Assembly (NCBI GenBank): GCA_045565285.1
Contig: JBJLFR010000026.1
Span: forward strand, 1 to 64,000
Direction: 5' to 3'
From: CACIIZ01 sp045565285
Lineage (GTDB): Bacteria; Pseudomonadota; Alphaproteobacteria; Rhodobacterales; Rhodobacteraceae
Length of the DNA: 64,000 nt
Shown in pieces: positions 17,687 through 27,164 of the stretch (within the stretch, counting starts at the first letter, position 1; each line of letters starts with the position of its first letter). The notes under the pieces are model-generated. The model was given only the letters and a program-made list of their open reading frames with translations, ran no database searches and was not told the DNA's origin. A program made the position numbers and the translations under genes.

Positions 17687-18415
17687 ATGACTTATCAATT
17701 AAAAATTTCTAAAAGTTTAAGGGAAATAAATCTATCCCAATTGTTTCGAAGTAGGATTTTTAGAAATACTAGCAGTGTTTCTGATGCAGATGAATTTGAT
17801 GAAAGATGCACTCATTTTTTAATATTTGATCAATTAAATTCAAATAAATTAGTATGTGTATTTCGTATCTATTTTATAAATGATTATGATCAAATCGATA
17901 AATCTTATTCTAATAAATATTATAGACTCAATAATTTGAAAAAAATAAACGACCCTATGCTGGAATTAGGAAGGTTCTGCATAGATCCTAATTATAATGA
18001 CCCAAAGATTATTATGACAGCTTGGTCTGCGATTCGTAAAATTGTTGAATATAAAAAAATTAAATTCCTTTTTGGATGCTCAAGTTTTATAGGTACTAGT
18101 ATAGATAGATACTTAGATTGTTTCAAATATTTGAAGTATAAATATGTAGCTCCACCAAAATATTTACCTTATGTTAAAGCACCTCAAGTATTAAAATTTA
18201 GTAAAATTATTAACTTAAATAAATTTTGTATTAGAAATGCAAAAAAAAATCTCCCCCCTCTTCTTTCTTCATATTTAAATCTAGGTGGATGGGTTTCAGA
18301 CCATGCAGTAATAGACTACGATCTTCAAACTATGCATGTATTTACTGGTTTAGAAGTTGAAGCAATACCTGAAAATAGGCTTCGTTTTTTAAGATCTTTT
18401 AATTTTAATACATAA
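17687..18415 (+). CDS. OlsB-like GNAT acyltransferase (ornithine N-acyltransferase / AHL-synthase fold)
   Basis: Protein of 242 aa in the GNAT-related family that includes OlsB and acyl-homoserine lactone synthases. Family hallmarks are visible: RSRIFR then DEFDERCTHFLI, the ELGRFCIDP strand with the acyl donor site, and LFGCSSFIGTS. The C-terminal part, LPPLLSSYLNLGGWVSDHAV then VFTGLEVEAIPE, is the typical OlsB tail. OlsB transfers a 3-hydroxyacyl group from ACP to ornithine, the first step of phosphorus-free ornithine lipids, useful under phosphate limitation in the sea. The partner acyltransferase olsA is not adjacent, so the lipid product is inferred only. It converges with the dimethylglycine dehydrogenase-like gene. 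Confidence 0.75.
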   Translation: MTYQLKISKSLREINLSQLFRSRIFRNTSSVSDADEFDERCTHFLIFDQLNSNKLVCVFRIYFINDYDQIDKSYSNKYYRLNNLKKINDPMLELGRFCIDPNYNDPKIIMTAWSAIRKIVEYKKIKFLFGCSSFIGTSIDRYLDCFKYLKYKYVAPPKYLPYVKAPQVLKFSKIINLNKFCIRNAKKNLPPLLSSYLNLGGWVSDHAVIDYDLQTMHVFTGLEVEAIPENRLRFLRSFNFNT

Positions 18416-18442
18416 AATTATTCCTTAATATCAGCAAACTTT

Positions 18443-20875
18443 CTATTTGAAGCATCTCATCTTTTCTCCATTAGGATCATATGCAGCCTCTTCTATGACT
18501 TTTGCAACTAAAAAATCTTGTCCTATTTTTACTTTTACTTTTTTAAATTTGCTGTATGTGTCAGTATTTAATAAAGCTAAAGCTATAGGTTTGTTTATTC
18601 TAAAACCAAATGCTGCAGAAGTAGTTATCCCAATAATTTTATTTTTAAAATAAACTATTTCATTACCAATTGGAAAGCAGTTTGGTTCCTCAAATATCAA
18701 GCTTACTAATCTTTTATCAGGTTTGTCAGAACCAATATTTTTTAATTCTAAACTATAATTAGAATAACTTTCTTGCAAATTTTTCATAAATCTATCTGAA
18801 AAAACCATATTTGGAGTTGTGTCAGAATCAAAATCCTGTCCATAAGAAAGAAACTTTTTTTCTATTCTCATTGAATTTTGAGCAAAAAGACCAAATGGTT
18901 TAATATTTTTTTCAAGAAATAATGTGGCTATTTTGTCTACATCTTCTATTTTACAACTCATTTCCCATCCAGGCTCCCCTATAAACGAAAAACGCCCGAC
19001 CATCACATCTATATCTAAAAATTTACCAAAACCTAATTTAAAAAAATTAATACCATTTATCCATTCTGAACCTGGGATTTCTTTTAGTAAATTTGAAGTT
19101 TTTGGACCAAAAACTCCAATAATCGAATATTTATCACTTATATCAATTATTTTAACGTCTGAATAAGGGTTTAATTTATTAAAAAAATAGCTTTTTATTT
19201 TAAAAAAAATTGAATTACTTATTTGAATTCTAAAATTAAAATCATTCAATTTAAAAATTACTAAATCACATTCAATTCCACCTTTTTTATTTAGAATTAA
19301 TCCATAAATAATTGAAAAATCTGGTTTATCAAAATTAGCTGTACAAATTGATTTTAGGAACATTTTTGCGTCTTGACCATTAATTTCAATTTTACCAAAG
19401 CTTGATAAATCGATAATTCCTGCACTATTTTGAACATGATATACTTCCTCCTTAACACTATTAAACCAATCAGGTTTTTTAAAGGTAAGTACAGGATCTC
19501 TCTTGCAATTAAAGAATAAAGGTCTTTCAATGGCATTAACTTGTCCAAAAAAAGCTCCCATTTTTTTCCATTTATTATGAAGAGTCATTTGCCTTAAATT
19601 TCTAGAAGTATTCCATTGCCTACCTGGATAAGAAATTTCATAATGGTTTCCTAATACTTCAGGAACCCTTTTTGATAACACATTAATATCATAAAAAACT
19701 GGATCAAATCTTCTTGGATCCAACTCATGTAGATCAAAGGGAGTACTACCTTCAATTATTAACTTTGATAAAGCCATGCCAGCTCCACCTGCACTTGCTA
19801 TTCCAATAGAATTTAATCCAGCGTTAATAAACAATCCTTTTTGATTACTTATTTCCCCTAATAAGAAATTTCCATCTGGTGTGAAACTTTCAGGACCGTT
19901 TAATAACATTTTAATTGGTGCATTTTCTAATAGTGGTAACCTATGTAATGCATTTCTCATCATTGGTTCAAAATGATCCCAATCTTCAGGTAAAAGTTGA
20001 AAACTGAAATCTTCACCTAATAATGTAGGATCAATTGATTTACCTAGAGGTTCAAAACAACCTACTAATAAACCGCCTGAATCATCTCTTATGTACAAAT
20101 GAGAGTCATGATCAGAAAGAGTAGGTAAATTTTGATTAATTTCCTTTAATCCTTGTGTTAACAAATAAAAATGTTCACATGGCCAAATTGGAACATCAGC
20201 TCCTGAATTTTGAGCAATTTTTTTGCTCCATAACCCTGAACAAATTACTACTTTTTCAGTTTTAATAACTCCCTTGTTAGTTTCAACTCCATAAATTTTT
20301 CCTGACTTAGTTAAAGTATTTAATACTTTACAATTCTCATATATTTTAGCACCATTTTTTTTGGCCCCTTTAATTAATGCATTGCAAAGGTCAGTGGGAC
20401 TGACCCTACCATCTTCTGGAGACCATACTGCTCCTATAACATCTGCAGAATTCATAAGTGGCCAAATCTGTTTTGCCTCTTTTGGTGATACAAATTCTGT
20501 TTTTATTCCAAACAAATTAGCTAAATTTTCTTGACGCCTAATATGTATGAGCCTGTCTTTATTACATGCAATTGAAAGAGAACCTTTATTTATCCACCCA
20601 ACACTTTGACCAGTCTCTATTTCTAAATCCTTATAAAGCTTTATTGAGTACTTGATTAATTCTGTTAAATTTCTTGATGATCGTAATGCTCGAACTTGTG
20701 CTGCAGAATGCCAGGTAGTACCAGAAGAAATTCTGTCTCTTTCTAAAAGAACTACATCTGTAATTCCATATTTAGAAAGATGATAAATAGTGGAGCAACC
20801 AATAGCTCCACCACCAATAACTACAACCGAAGCGTGACTAGGTAGTAACAAATTATCACTTGAAGGAGTTGACAT
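18443..20875 (-). CDS. FAD-dependent dimethylglycine/sarcosine dehydrogenase (DAO + GcvT domains)
   Basis: Protein of 810 aa. An N-terminal DAO-type FAD domain starts with VVIGGGAIGCSTIYHL (from residue 18). The His in GTTWHSAAQ, residue 56, aligns with the histidine that carries covalent FAD in dimethylglycine dehydrogenases. A FAO_M linker (about 390-440) and a C-terminal GcvT-like folate-binding domain (about 450-800) follow. The family demethylates N-methylated glycines and passes the one-carbon unit to tetrahydrofolate. It is divergent from an amino-acid ABC transporter, the spacer to the binding-protein start being only 60 nt, which suggests that the transporter brings in the substrate or a related compound. 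Substrate preference (dimethylglycine or sarcosine) cannot be read. Confidence 0.85.
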   Translation of the reverse strand: MSTPSSDNLLLPSHASVVVIGGGAIGCSTIYHLSKYGITDVVLLERDRISSGTTWHSAAQVRALRSSRNLTELIKYSIKLYKDLEIETGQSVGWINKGSLSIACNKDRLIHIRRQENLANLFGIKTEFVSPKEAKQIWPLMNSADVIGAVWSPEDGRVSPTDLCNALIKGAKKNGAKIYENCKVLNTLTKSGKIYGVETNKGVIKTEKVVICSGLWSKKIAQNSGADVPIWPCEHFYLLTQGLKEINQNLPTLSDHDSHLYIRDDSGGLLVGCFEPLGKSIDPTLLGEDFSFQLLPEDWDHFEPMMRNALHRLPLLENAPIKMLLNGPESFTPDGNFLLGEISNQKGLFINAGLNSIGIASAGGAGMALSKLIIEGSTPFDLHELDPRRFDPVFYDINVLSKRVPEVLGNHYEISYPGRQWNTSRNLRQMTLHNKWKKMGAFFGQVNAIERPLFFNCKRDPVLTFKKPDWFNSVKEEVYHVQNSAGIIDLSSFGKIEINGQDAKMFLKSICTANFDKPDFSIIYGLILNKKGGIECDLVIFKLNDFNFRIQISNSIFFKIKSYFFNKLNPYSDVKIIDISDKYSIIGVFGPKTSNLLKEIPGSEWINGINFFKLGFGKFLDIDVMVGRFSFIGEPGWEMSCKIEDVDKIATLFLEKNIKPFGLFAQNSMRIEKKFLSYGQDFDSDTTPNMVFSDRFMKNLQESYSNYSLELKNIGSDKPDKRLVSLIFEEPNCFPIGNEIVYFKNKIIGITTSAAFGFRINKPIALALLNTDTYSKFKKVKVKIGQDFLVAKVIEEAAYDPNGEKMRCFK

Positions 20876-20935
20876 TTCAAAATGTTTATTATCAAGATAC
20901 TAGTTCAATATTGTATGTATAAGGAGAAAATAACA

Positions 20936-21775
20936 ATGAAAAAAATAATAGCTTCCTTTATAACAACTATTTTAATAATCTCACCTTTTTCATTATTTGC
21001 AGACGGTCATGCATGTACTAATGATGTATGGAATAAGGTAATGTCCCGCGGAAAGATCGTAGTTGGGGTAAAAGCAGATTATAAACCATGGGGATTTCGA
21101 AATTCTGATGGAAGTATAGTTGGAATGGAAATTGATATGGCAGCTGATGTGGCTGCTAAAATGGGTGTAGACTTAGAGTTAGTAGCAGTTCAATCTTCAA
21201 ATAGAATGCAGTTTTTAGAACAAGGTAAAATTGATCTTATGATTGCAACTATGTCAGACAGAAAAGACCGAAGAGAGATAGTAGGTATAGTGGGACCAAA
21301 CTACTATACATCTGGTACAAATATTATGTCTCCAAAAGCTTTGGGTTTAAAAAATTGGGAAGATCTTAGGGGCAAACCAGTTTGTGGAAAACAAGGTGCT
21401 TTTTATAACCAAATAGTAGAAGAAAGATATGGTGCAAAAATAGTTGCTTTCACAGGAAATGCCGAAGCTAAACAAGCCTTAAGAGATAAAAAATGTATTG
21501 CTTGGGTATATGATGATAGCTCTATTGGTTCTGATCTAAGTTCAGGTGAATATGACGAATTTGAAATGCCATTAAATTCTGAAGATGATAATCCATGGGC
21601 ATTAGCTGTTCCATCGAAAGAAAGAAACTGCACATTTGGAAGATTCATGTCAGGAATGCAATATCAATGGCATCAAGATGGCTCACTAATAGCTCTTGAA
21701 AAGAAATGGGGAATAAAACCTACAAAATATTTAGCTGACTATAATGAAAGAATGAAAGACTGGTTAGCTGATTAA
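20936..21775 (+). CDS. ABC transporter amino-acid substrate-binding protein (SBP family 3)
   Basis: Periplasmic binding protein of 279 aa. I start it at 20936 rather than at the upstream ATG 20882 because AAGGAG (20921-20926) stands 9 nt upstream and a proper signal peptide begins there, ending near LFADGHA. The mature part has the family 3 pattern: VGVKADYKPWGF, GMEIDMAADVA, and DLMIATMSDRKDRR in the ligand pocket with the Arg that usually binds the amino-acid carboxylate. It leads a four-gene polar amino acid uptake operon and is divergent from the dimethylglycine dehydrogenase-like gene. The ligand is unknown. Confidence 0.9.
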   Translation: MKKIIASFITTILIISPFSLFADGHACTNDVWNKVMSRGKIVVGVKADYKPWGFRNSDGSIVGMEIDMAADVAAKMGVDLELVAVQSSNRMQFLEQGKIDLMIATMSDRKDRREIVGIVGPNYYTSGTNIMSPKALGLKNWEDLRGKPVCGKQGAFYNQIVEERYGAKIVAFTGNAEAKQALRDKKCIAWVYDDSSIGSDLSSGEYDEFEMPLNSEDDNPWALAVPSKERNCTFGRFMSGMQYQWHQDGSLIALEKKWGIKPTKYLADYNERMKDWLAD

Positions 21776-21855
21776 TTTTTTTAAAACTTGATTAGTGATT
21801 TTACAACTATTAATAAAATTACTAGTCAAGTTAAAATTTATTTCATTGGTTTTTC

Positions 21856-22608
21856 ATGGAACATATAGCTGATTTTTTCAGGCAGTTGGCTGAGGAATAT
21901 CCAAGGTGGAATTTTATTTGGATTTATGAGTCTTCCCAAAGAGCAAAGATACTGAGTGGAATTTGGATGACCATTAAACTCTCAATTGCCTGTTTAATTT
22001 TTTCAGTTATTATTGGTGTTTTTGGTGCTTTTGCTCAAGGAAGTAAAAATTTCCTTGTTCGATTATTTGTTCAAAGTTATATTCAATTCTTTAGAAATAC
22101 CCCACCATTTGTTCAACTTTTATTTTTTTATTTTGCATTGGGACAATTTACTCCTACTTACAGTCCGGATGGTTGGCTTGAACTACCGATCATTTCTAAT
22201 GTTGGATGGGCTATAATATCACTTTCTTTTTTTGCTGGAGCTTTTAATGTTGAAATCTTTAGAGCTGGTATTGAGGCGATACCTGAAAGCACTCGTGAAG
22301 CAGCAGCATCACTAGGCTTTACAAGATTACAGATATTTAGATACATAGTTTTTCCTCTAGCTTTAAGAATTTCATTACCTTCTTTGAATAACAATCTTGT
22401 TAATCTTGTAAAAACCACCACTCAAGCTTTTGCCATAGCTGTACCAGAATTATTGTACCAATCCGTAACAATATGGAATGATTATCCATCTGCTCTTTAT
22501 CCAACTATGCTTTTAGTTTTCATAGTTTACATAATTTTGGTAGGTCTTTTAGTAATAAGTATGAATAATTGGGAAAGAAATATGCGTATTCCAGGATATG
22601 GTATTTAA
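21856..22608 (+). CDS. Amino-acid ABC transporter permease, first subunit (HisM/GltK type)
   Basis: Inner-membrane permease of 250 aa with about five helices and the N-terminal His/Glu/Gln/Arg/opine leader IWMTIKLSIACLIFSV. The coupling-helix EAA loop is EAAASLGFTRLQIFRYIVFP. FRNTPPFVQLLFFYF is typical of the family. The second permease gene overlaps its 3' end by 11 nt, indicating translational coupling. It acts as a heterodimer with that subunit and the ATPase at 23492. Confidence 0.93.
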   Translation: MEHIADFFRQLAEEYPRWNFIWIYESSQRAKILSGIWMTIKLSIACLIFSVIIGVFGAFAQGSKNFLVRLFVQSYIQFFRNTPPFVQLLFFYFALGQFTPTYSPDGWLELPIISNVGWAIISLSFFAGAFNVEIFRAGIEAIPESTREAAASLGFTRLQIFRYIVFPLALRISLPSLNNNLVNLVKTTTQAFAIAVPELLYQSVTIWNDYPSALYPTMLLVFIVYIILVGLLVISMNNWERNMRIPGYGI

Positions 22609-23485
22609 AGTGAAAAATTACTATATTTCAAAATCTAAAACTGATCTTCCAATAATGAAACCATTTATTATTTCGGGTAGCTCTTATGGTAATCTTTCAC
22701 AATGGCTAGTAAATTTTTCACCAGCAATATTTATTTTTTTAATTTTAATTGTCATATCATGGCCTTTTTTTTCTTTTGGACAAAACAATTATACAATAAA
22801 GACAGCATTTGATGCACTAATCAAATGGGTGCCCTTTTTATTTTTTGGAGGCTTTCTATTCAATATTTTAATATCACTATTTGCAATGTTGTTTGGCACA
22901 TTAGCTGGAGCAATCTTAGGTCTAGGGCAAATTTCTCAACTCTTTATAATTCGCAAATCTTCCTGGTTCTTTACTCAATTATTTAGAAATTCTCCTTGGC
23001 TAGTAATACTTTTTATAGTGCTATTAGCATTTCCATTTGAGATAGTTATTTTTGGTTTTATAATTCCAATTCCCGATTGGATGAAAGCAGTTTTTGGACT
23101 TTCTCTTCCAGTTATGGCTAATATCTCTGAAATAGTAAGGGGTGCCGTTTTATCTGTACCAAAAGGACAATGGGAAGCAGCTGAAAGTTTAGCTTTTAGT
23201 AGACTTCAAATTCTTTGGAAAATCATCTTACCACAATGTTTTAAAAGAATGATCCCACCTTGGATGAACTGGTATGCTATTTTAACAATGGCAACACCAC
23301 TATGCTCTCTACTAGGGGTTGAAGAAATAATTACTCTTTCAAGGCAAGCAATGGAGGCAGAAAATAATCATCCTGAACTCTTAATACCTTTTTATAGTTT
23401 TGCATTAGCTTTATTTTTTATTTATTGTTACCCTATTGCAAAATTTACTATTTATTTAGAAAAGAAATATAGTGTTAAATTATAA
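22598..23485 (+). CDS. Amino-acid ABC transporter permease, second subunit
   Basis: Permease of 295 aa, longer than its partner because of an N-terminal extension with an added hydrophobic segment. FRNSPWLVILFI and the EAA-type loop WEAAESLAFSRLQILWKI identify it as the HisMQ family. The ATG at 22598 overlaps the preceding gene by 11 nt. A later in-frame GTG (22610) or ATG could be the true start. The ATPase follows after 6 nt. It belongs to the same importer as the binding protein at 20936. Confidence 0.92.
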   Translation: MVFKVKNYYISKSKTDLPIMKPFIISGSSYGNLSQWLVNFSPAIFIFLILIVISWPFFSFGQNNYTIKTAFDALIKWVPFLFFGGFLFNILISLFAMLFGTLAGAILGLGQISQLFIIRKSSWFFTQLFRNSPWLVILFIVLLAFPFEIVIFGFIIPIPDWMKAVFGLSLPVMANISEIVRGAVLSVPKGQWEAAESLAFSRLQILWKIILPQCFKRMIPPWMNWYAILTMATPLCSLLGVEEIITLSRQAMEAENNHPELLIPFYSFALALFFIYCYPIAKFTIYLEKKYSVKL

Positions 23486-23491
23486 ATTGAC

Positions 23492-24241
23492 ATGAAAAAT
23501 TGGAATAAAAATAAACCTATTGTATCTCTTAAGGACGTATATAAATCATTCGGTTCATTAGAGGTTTTAAAAGGAATAACATTTGATGTAATGAAAGGTG
23601 AAGTGATTTGTATAATTGGACCTTCAGGTTCTGGAAAATCAACTTTAATTAGATGTATAAACGCTTTAAATAACATTCAAAAAGGAAGTATAACTGTCAA
23701 AGGCCAAGAATTGACAGATCCAAAACTTGATAAATTAGAACTGCGTAAAACGGTTGGCATGGTATTCCAACAATATAATTTGTTTCCTCACAAAACTGCC
23801 TTAGAAAATATAATGATGGCACCATTATTAGTTCTAAATCAAGATAAGGTTGAAGTAATGGAAAAGGCCAAAATACTTATAAATAAAGTAAGATTAGAAG
23901 GTAAGGAAAATTCATATCCAGGAGAGTTATCAGGGGGGCAGCAACAAAGGGTAGCAATTGCAAGATCTTTGGCTATGAGCCCTGACGTAATGTTATTTGA
24001 TGAAGTAACTGCTGCTTTAGATCCTGAAACTGTAAAAGAAGTCTTAGTAACTATTAAAGATCTAGCTCAAGATGGTATGACTTGTATGCTTGTTACACAT
24101 GAAATGGGTTTTGCAAGAGAAATAGCAGACCATATTTATTTTACAGACAGAGGAATTATAGTAGAGCATGGTCCTCCTAAGACTTTTTTTACAAGTGCAA
24201 AAGATGAAAGAACAAAAGAGTTTCTAAGCCAAATACTGTAG
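23492..24241 (+). CDS. Amino-acid ABC transporter ATP-binding protein
   Basis: Cytoplasmic ATPase of 249 aa. Walker A is GPSGSGKSTLI, the Q-loop is FQQYNLFPH, the signature is ELSGGQQQRVAIA, Walker B is VMLFDEVTAALD (Glu to base-catalyst position is kept as DEVT) and the H-loop is LVTHEMGFA. All residues needed for ATP hydrolysis are present. It is the last gene of the four-gene amino acid uptake operon. The TRAP operon begins 87 nt later with its own strong ribosome-binding site. Confidence 0.95.
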   Translation: MKNWNKNKPIVSLKDVYKSFGSLEVLKGITFDVMKGEVICIIGPSGSGKSTLIRCINALNNIQKGSITVKGQELTDPKLDKLELRKTVGMVFQQYNLFPHKTALENIMMAPLLVLNQDKVEVMEKAKILINKVRLEGKENSYPGELSGGQQQRVAIARSLAMSPDVMLFDEVTAALDPETVKEVLVTIKDLAQDGMTCMLVTHEMGFAREIADHIYFTDRGIIVEHGPPKTFFTSAKDERTKEFLSQIL

Positions 24242-24328
24242 GCATTAGAAATAAAAAAATTCAATATAGCTTTACTTAACAAATATTTTTTGACAAGATT
24301 TAATTAAATTATCTTATAGGAGGAAAAT

Positions 24329-25345
24329 ATGACTTTTTTTGAATTTACGAAATTTAAGATTAGAATAATAAGTATCATATTAATAGCAACGTGTTTTTCA
24401 TTTTCGTTAAATGCTGCAGAATTTACTGGAAGATTGTCAATGCACTGGAATGATAAACATCACTGCACTAAGCATGCACAAATGTTTGTTGACGAAGTAT
24501 TTGAAAAGTCAAATGGTAGATTAAAAATTGAAGTTTTTCATTCTGGTCAACTCTTTGGTATTAGAGAGATAATGGGAGGTATCACTTCAGGTGCAGTTGA
24601 CTTAGGTGGTGTTGTAGGTGTTGTAGGTTTCCCAAAAATCAATAAAAATTTTAATGTAGCTACTATACCTGGTCTATTTAATTCTTTTGAACAGCAACGA
24701 GAGTTTTTTCTAAAATCTGATAAAGGAGCAGAAATTTGGGGTGACCTTTTAAAGAAAACAAATTCTACTTTAGTTATGTATAATCCAGTTGGGCCGGTAA
24801 TGACATTTAGCGGTGCAAGAGAATTAACTGGAATTGACGCTATGAAAGACTTAAAAGCTAGAAGACTAATAGGTGCTGAAGAACCTATGTGGAAGGCTTA
24901 TGGTGCAAAAATTGTTGGATTAAAAACAAGTGAAGTCTATACTGCGCTTCAAACGGGTATGATTGATACCATTAATACTCCTCCACAAAGTATTAGAGCT
25001 TATAGTTGGTGGGAATTCTTAAAGTTTGGTCAAAGACCTTATCAATATTTTGCAGATGCCTATATTATGGCAAATAGTGATTGGTTTAATAAATTGCCAA
25101 GTGATCTCCAGAAAATTGTGGTAGATGCAGGTAAAAAATTTGGTGATGTTTCTACAAATAAAATTATTGGAGTTGGTGAAGAAGTAATCTCTGAATTTGA
25201 ATCAAGAGGTGGAAAAATGACACTTCTAACTGGAACTGAAAAAGATAAATTTGATAATCTTATGTCAGAGAAAATAATACCTGCTATGATGGATAAATTT
25301 GATGCCGATGCTTATAAAGCAGCTGAGTCTTTTGTATCCAAATAG
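24329..25345 (+). CDS. dctP: TRAP transporter solute-binding subunit DctP family
   Basis: Periplasmic binding protein of 338 aa with a signal peptide ending around SLNAAEF. AGGAGG (24318-24323) is 5 nt upstream of the ATG. The family features are clear: GRLKIEVFHSGQLFG, the ligand-carboxylate Arg region (LKARRLIG) and AYSWWEFLKFGQ. TRAP systems import organic acids and related compounds with the sodium gradient. The ligand is unknown. The small and large membrane subunits follow at once. Confidence 0.9.
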   Translation: MTFFEFTKFKIRIISIILIATCFSFSLNAAEFTGRLSMHWNDKHHCTKHAQMFVDEVFEKSNGRLKIEVFHSGQLFGIREIMGGITSGAVDLGGVVGVVGFPKINKNFNVATIPGLFNSFEQQREFFLKSDKGAEIWGDLLKKTNSTLVMYNPVGPVMTFSGARELTGIDAMKDLKARRLIGAEEPMWKAYGAKIVGLKTSEVYTALQTGMIDTINTPPQSIRAYSWWEFLKFGQRPYQYFADAYIMANSDWFNKLPSDLQKIVVDAGKKFGDVSTNKIIGVGEEVISEFESRGGKMTLLTGTEKDKFDNLMSEKIIPAMMDKFDADAYKAAESFVSK

Positions 25346-25373
25346 ATAATTTTTAATTATTCAATTTGTTTAA

Positions 25374-25886
25374 ATGAATAATCTTTTAGGACCATTGCAA
25401 TTTATAAATGTGATTTTAACCAAAGTTACATTTTTTATTGCAATGGTTATAGTTTGTGTAATGGTATTAGCTCTTTCAGCCAGTGCTCTAACGAGATATA
25501 TTTCAGGTCATGGTTTTGATTGGTTCATAGAACTACCACCCGCTTTGGTTAGTTGGTTAGTTTTTCCTTTGTTGGGACCTTTGTTAAAAACTGGAAATCA
25601 TATCGAGGTCGACTTTGTGAGCACTTTTGTATCGCCAAAGAATATAAAATATATAAAATGTTTTGTATATTTAATAAGTTTAGTTTCATCTTTCATTTTT
25701 TTTAAAGCGGGTTTAGATGCAACTCTACTTTTTTATAATCTTGGGCAAATGATGGAACTCGAGATTGATGTTCCTATTTGGATTATGTTCCTATCTTTTC
25801 CTGTAGGTTTTATTATAATGGGTTTATTTTCCTTGGAATTATTGTTAACCACTTCTCTTGATATATATAAAGATAGATCGTCTTAA
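25374..25886 (+). CDS. dctQ: TRAP transporter small membrane subunit DctQ family
   Basis: Protein of 170 aa with four hydrophobic segments (about 15-37, 53-72, 90-110, 133-155). The stretch WLVFPLLGPLLKTGNHIEVDF is characteristic of the DctQ family. It has no close ribosome-binding consensus but lies only 28 nt behind dctP. Its stop TAA overlaps the ATG of dctM, so the two membrane subunits are translationally coupled. It forms the membrane part of the TRAP importer together with DctM. Confidence 0.88.
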   Translation: MNNLLGPLQFINVILTKVTFFIAMVIVCVMVLALSASALTRYISGHGFDWFIELPPALVSWLVFPLLGPLLKTGNHIEVDFVSTFVSPKNIKYIKCFVYLISLVSSFIFFKAGLDATLLFYNLGQMMELEIDVPIWIMFLSFPVGFIIMGLFSLELLLTTSLDIYKDRSS

Positions 25887-27157
25887 TGTTCTCTTTTGCA
25901 TTAATTTTTTCATTCATTTTATTATTTTTATCAGTACCTATTTTTTTAGTCTTTGGGTTAGGTAGTTCAGTAGCAGCAATATGGGGATTAAATTTACCGT
26001 GGTCTACTCTTATTCAAATGGCATTCGAGTCTATGAATAAGCACGTCCTTATAGCTGTACCATTATTTATATTTTCTGGAATGGTAATGTTAAGAGGAGG
26101 TGCAGCTAGTAGGTTAGTAAATTTTGCAACTTCCCTTGTAGGACATTTGCCAGGTGGACTTGGAATTGCAATGGTTATTGCTATGGGTTTTTTTGCTGCT
26201 TTTTGTGGTTCAATTTTAGCTGCAATTACTGCTGTTGGAACAATAATGATGCCTAAAATGATAGAGGCTGGTTATCCAAAGCCTTTTGTTATTGTTTTAG
26301 CTGCTTCAGCTGCATTACTTGAAGCATTAATTCCCCCATCAAATGCAGCTATTTTGTATAGTGCATTAACTTATGTGCCAGTTTCACAAACTTTTGCTGC
26401 AGGTGTGATACCTGGATTAATTTTATTGTTATTCATGATAGCTTTAGTTTTATTTAAATGCAGGCATATTAAAAGATATAAACCATCAACAAATTATGAC
26501 AAATTTATACTTGGGTTAAAAGCTTTTCCAGCACTTCTGACACCTCTAATAATTTTAGGTGGAATTTATGGGGGATTGCTTACCCCTTCAGAGTCAGCAG
26601 CAGTTTCAGGAATCTGGGCAATTTTTATGGGTTTTTTAATTTATCGAGAACTTACTATCAGCTCTTTATTGCAAAGTATTAAAGATACAGCGATTACTAC
26701 TTCCGTGATATTTTCAATAATTGCTATGGCAACATTCCTAAGCAAAGTATTTACCTATACTCAATTTCCACAATTTATTATTAAGACAATTACTGAAATG
26801 GGAGTTGGTTTGAATTTCTTTTGGTTTGCTATGGCTTTGATTTGTTTAATTTTAGGAACTTTTATTGAAATAGTACCAGTATTTTATCTAACCATTCCAA
26901 TATTTGCAGCTATTATTTTATCATTTGATCAAAGCTTAATTCATCTCTATGTTGTTTTTGTTGCCTTTGCCGGAATTGGAATGATTACTCCACCAGTTTG
27001 TGTTGGAATATATACATCAGCAAGTGTTATTAAAGAAAATCCAGGTAGTGCTTTTAAAGAAGTACCACTTTTTGTTGCTGTTGGGATATTGTATGGTATT
27101 ATAATGATATTATTCCCAAGTTTATCAACCTGGTTACCTAAATATCTAACTGGTTAA
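25886..27157 (+). CDS. dctM: TRAP transporter large membrane subunit DctM family
   Basis: Protein of 423 aa with about 12 membrane helices. The repeat loops GSILAAITAVGTIMMPKM and EALIPPSNAAILYSA are typical DctM ion- and substrate-site segments, echoed in the second half by GIGMITPPVCVGIY. It is the sodium-coupled transport subunit. The start overlaps the dctQ stop by one base. It converges with ilvE, and the stops are 8 nt apart with only an A-run between them. Confidence 0.93.
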   Translation: MFSFALIFSFILLFLSVPIFLVFGLGSSVAAIWGLNLPWSTLIQMAFESMNKHVLIAVPLFIFSGMVMLRGGAASRLVNFATSLVGHLPGGLGIAMVIAMGFFAAFCGSILAAITAVGTIMMPKMIEAGYPKPFVIVLAASAALLEALIPPSNAAILYSALTYVPVSQTFAAGVIPGLILLLFMIALVLFKCRHIKRYKPSTNYDKFILGLKAFPALLTPLIILGGIYGGLLTPSESAAVSGIWAIFMGFLIYRELTISSLLQSIKDTAITTSVIFSIIAMATFLSKVFTYTQFPQFIIKTITEMGVGLNFFWFAMALICLILGTFIEIVPVFYLTIPIFAAIILSFDQSLIHLYVVFVAFAGIGMITPPVCVGIYTSASVIKENPGSAFKEVPLFVAVGILYGIIMILFPSLSTWLPKYLTG

Positions 27158-27164
27158 AAAAAAA

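Noticed and set aside
24290..24320. TTGACA promoter directly before dctP
   Set aside because: A TTGACA stands at 24290-24295, but a -10 box at normal spacing would overlap the ribosome-binding site (AGGAGG 24318-24323), leaving no room for a usable leader.
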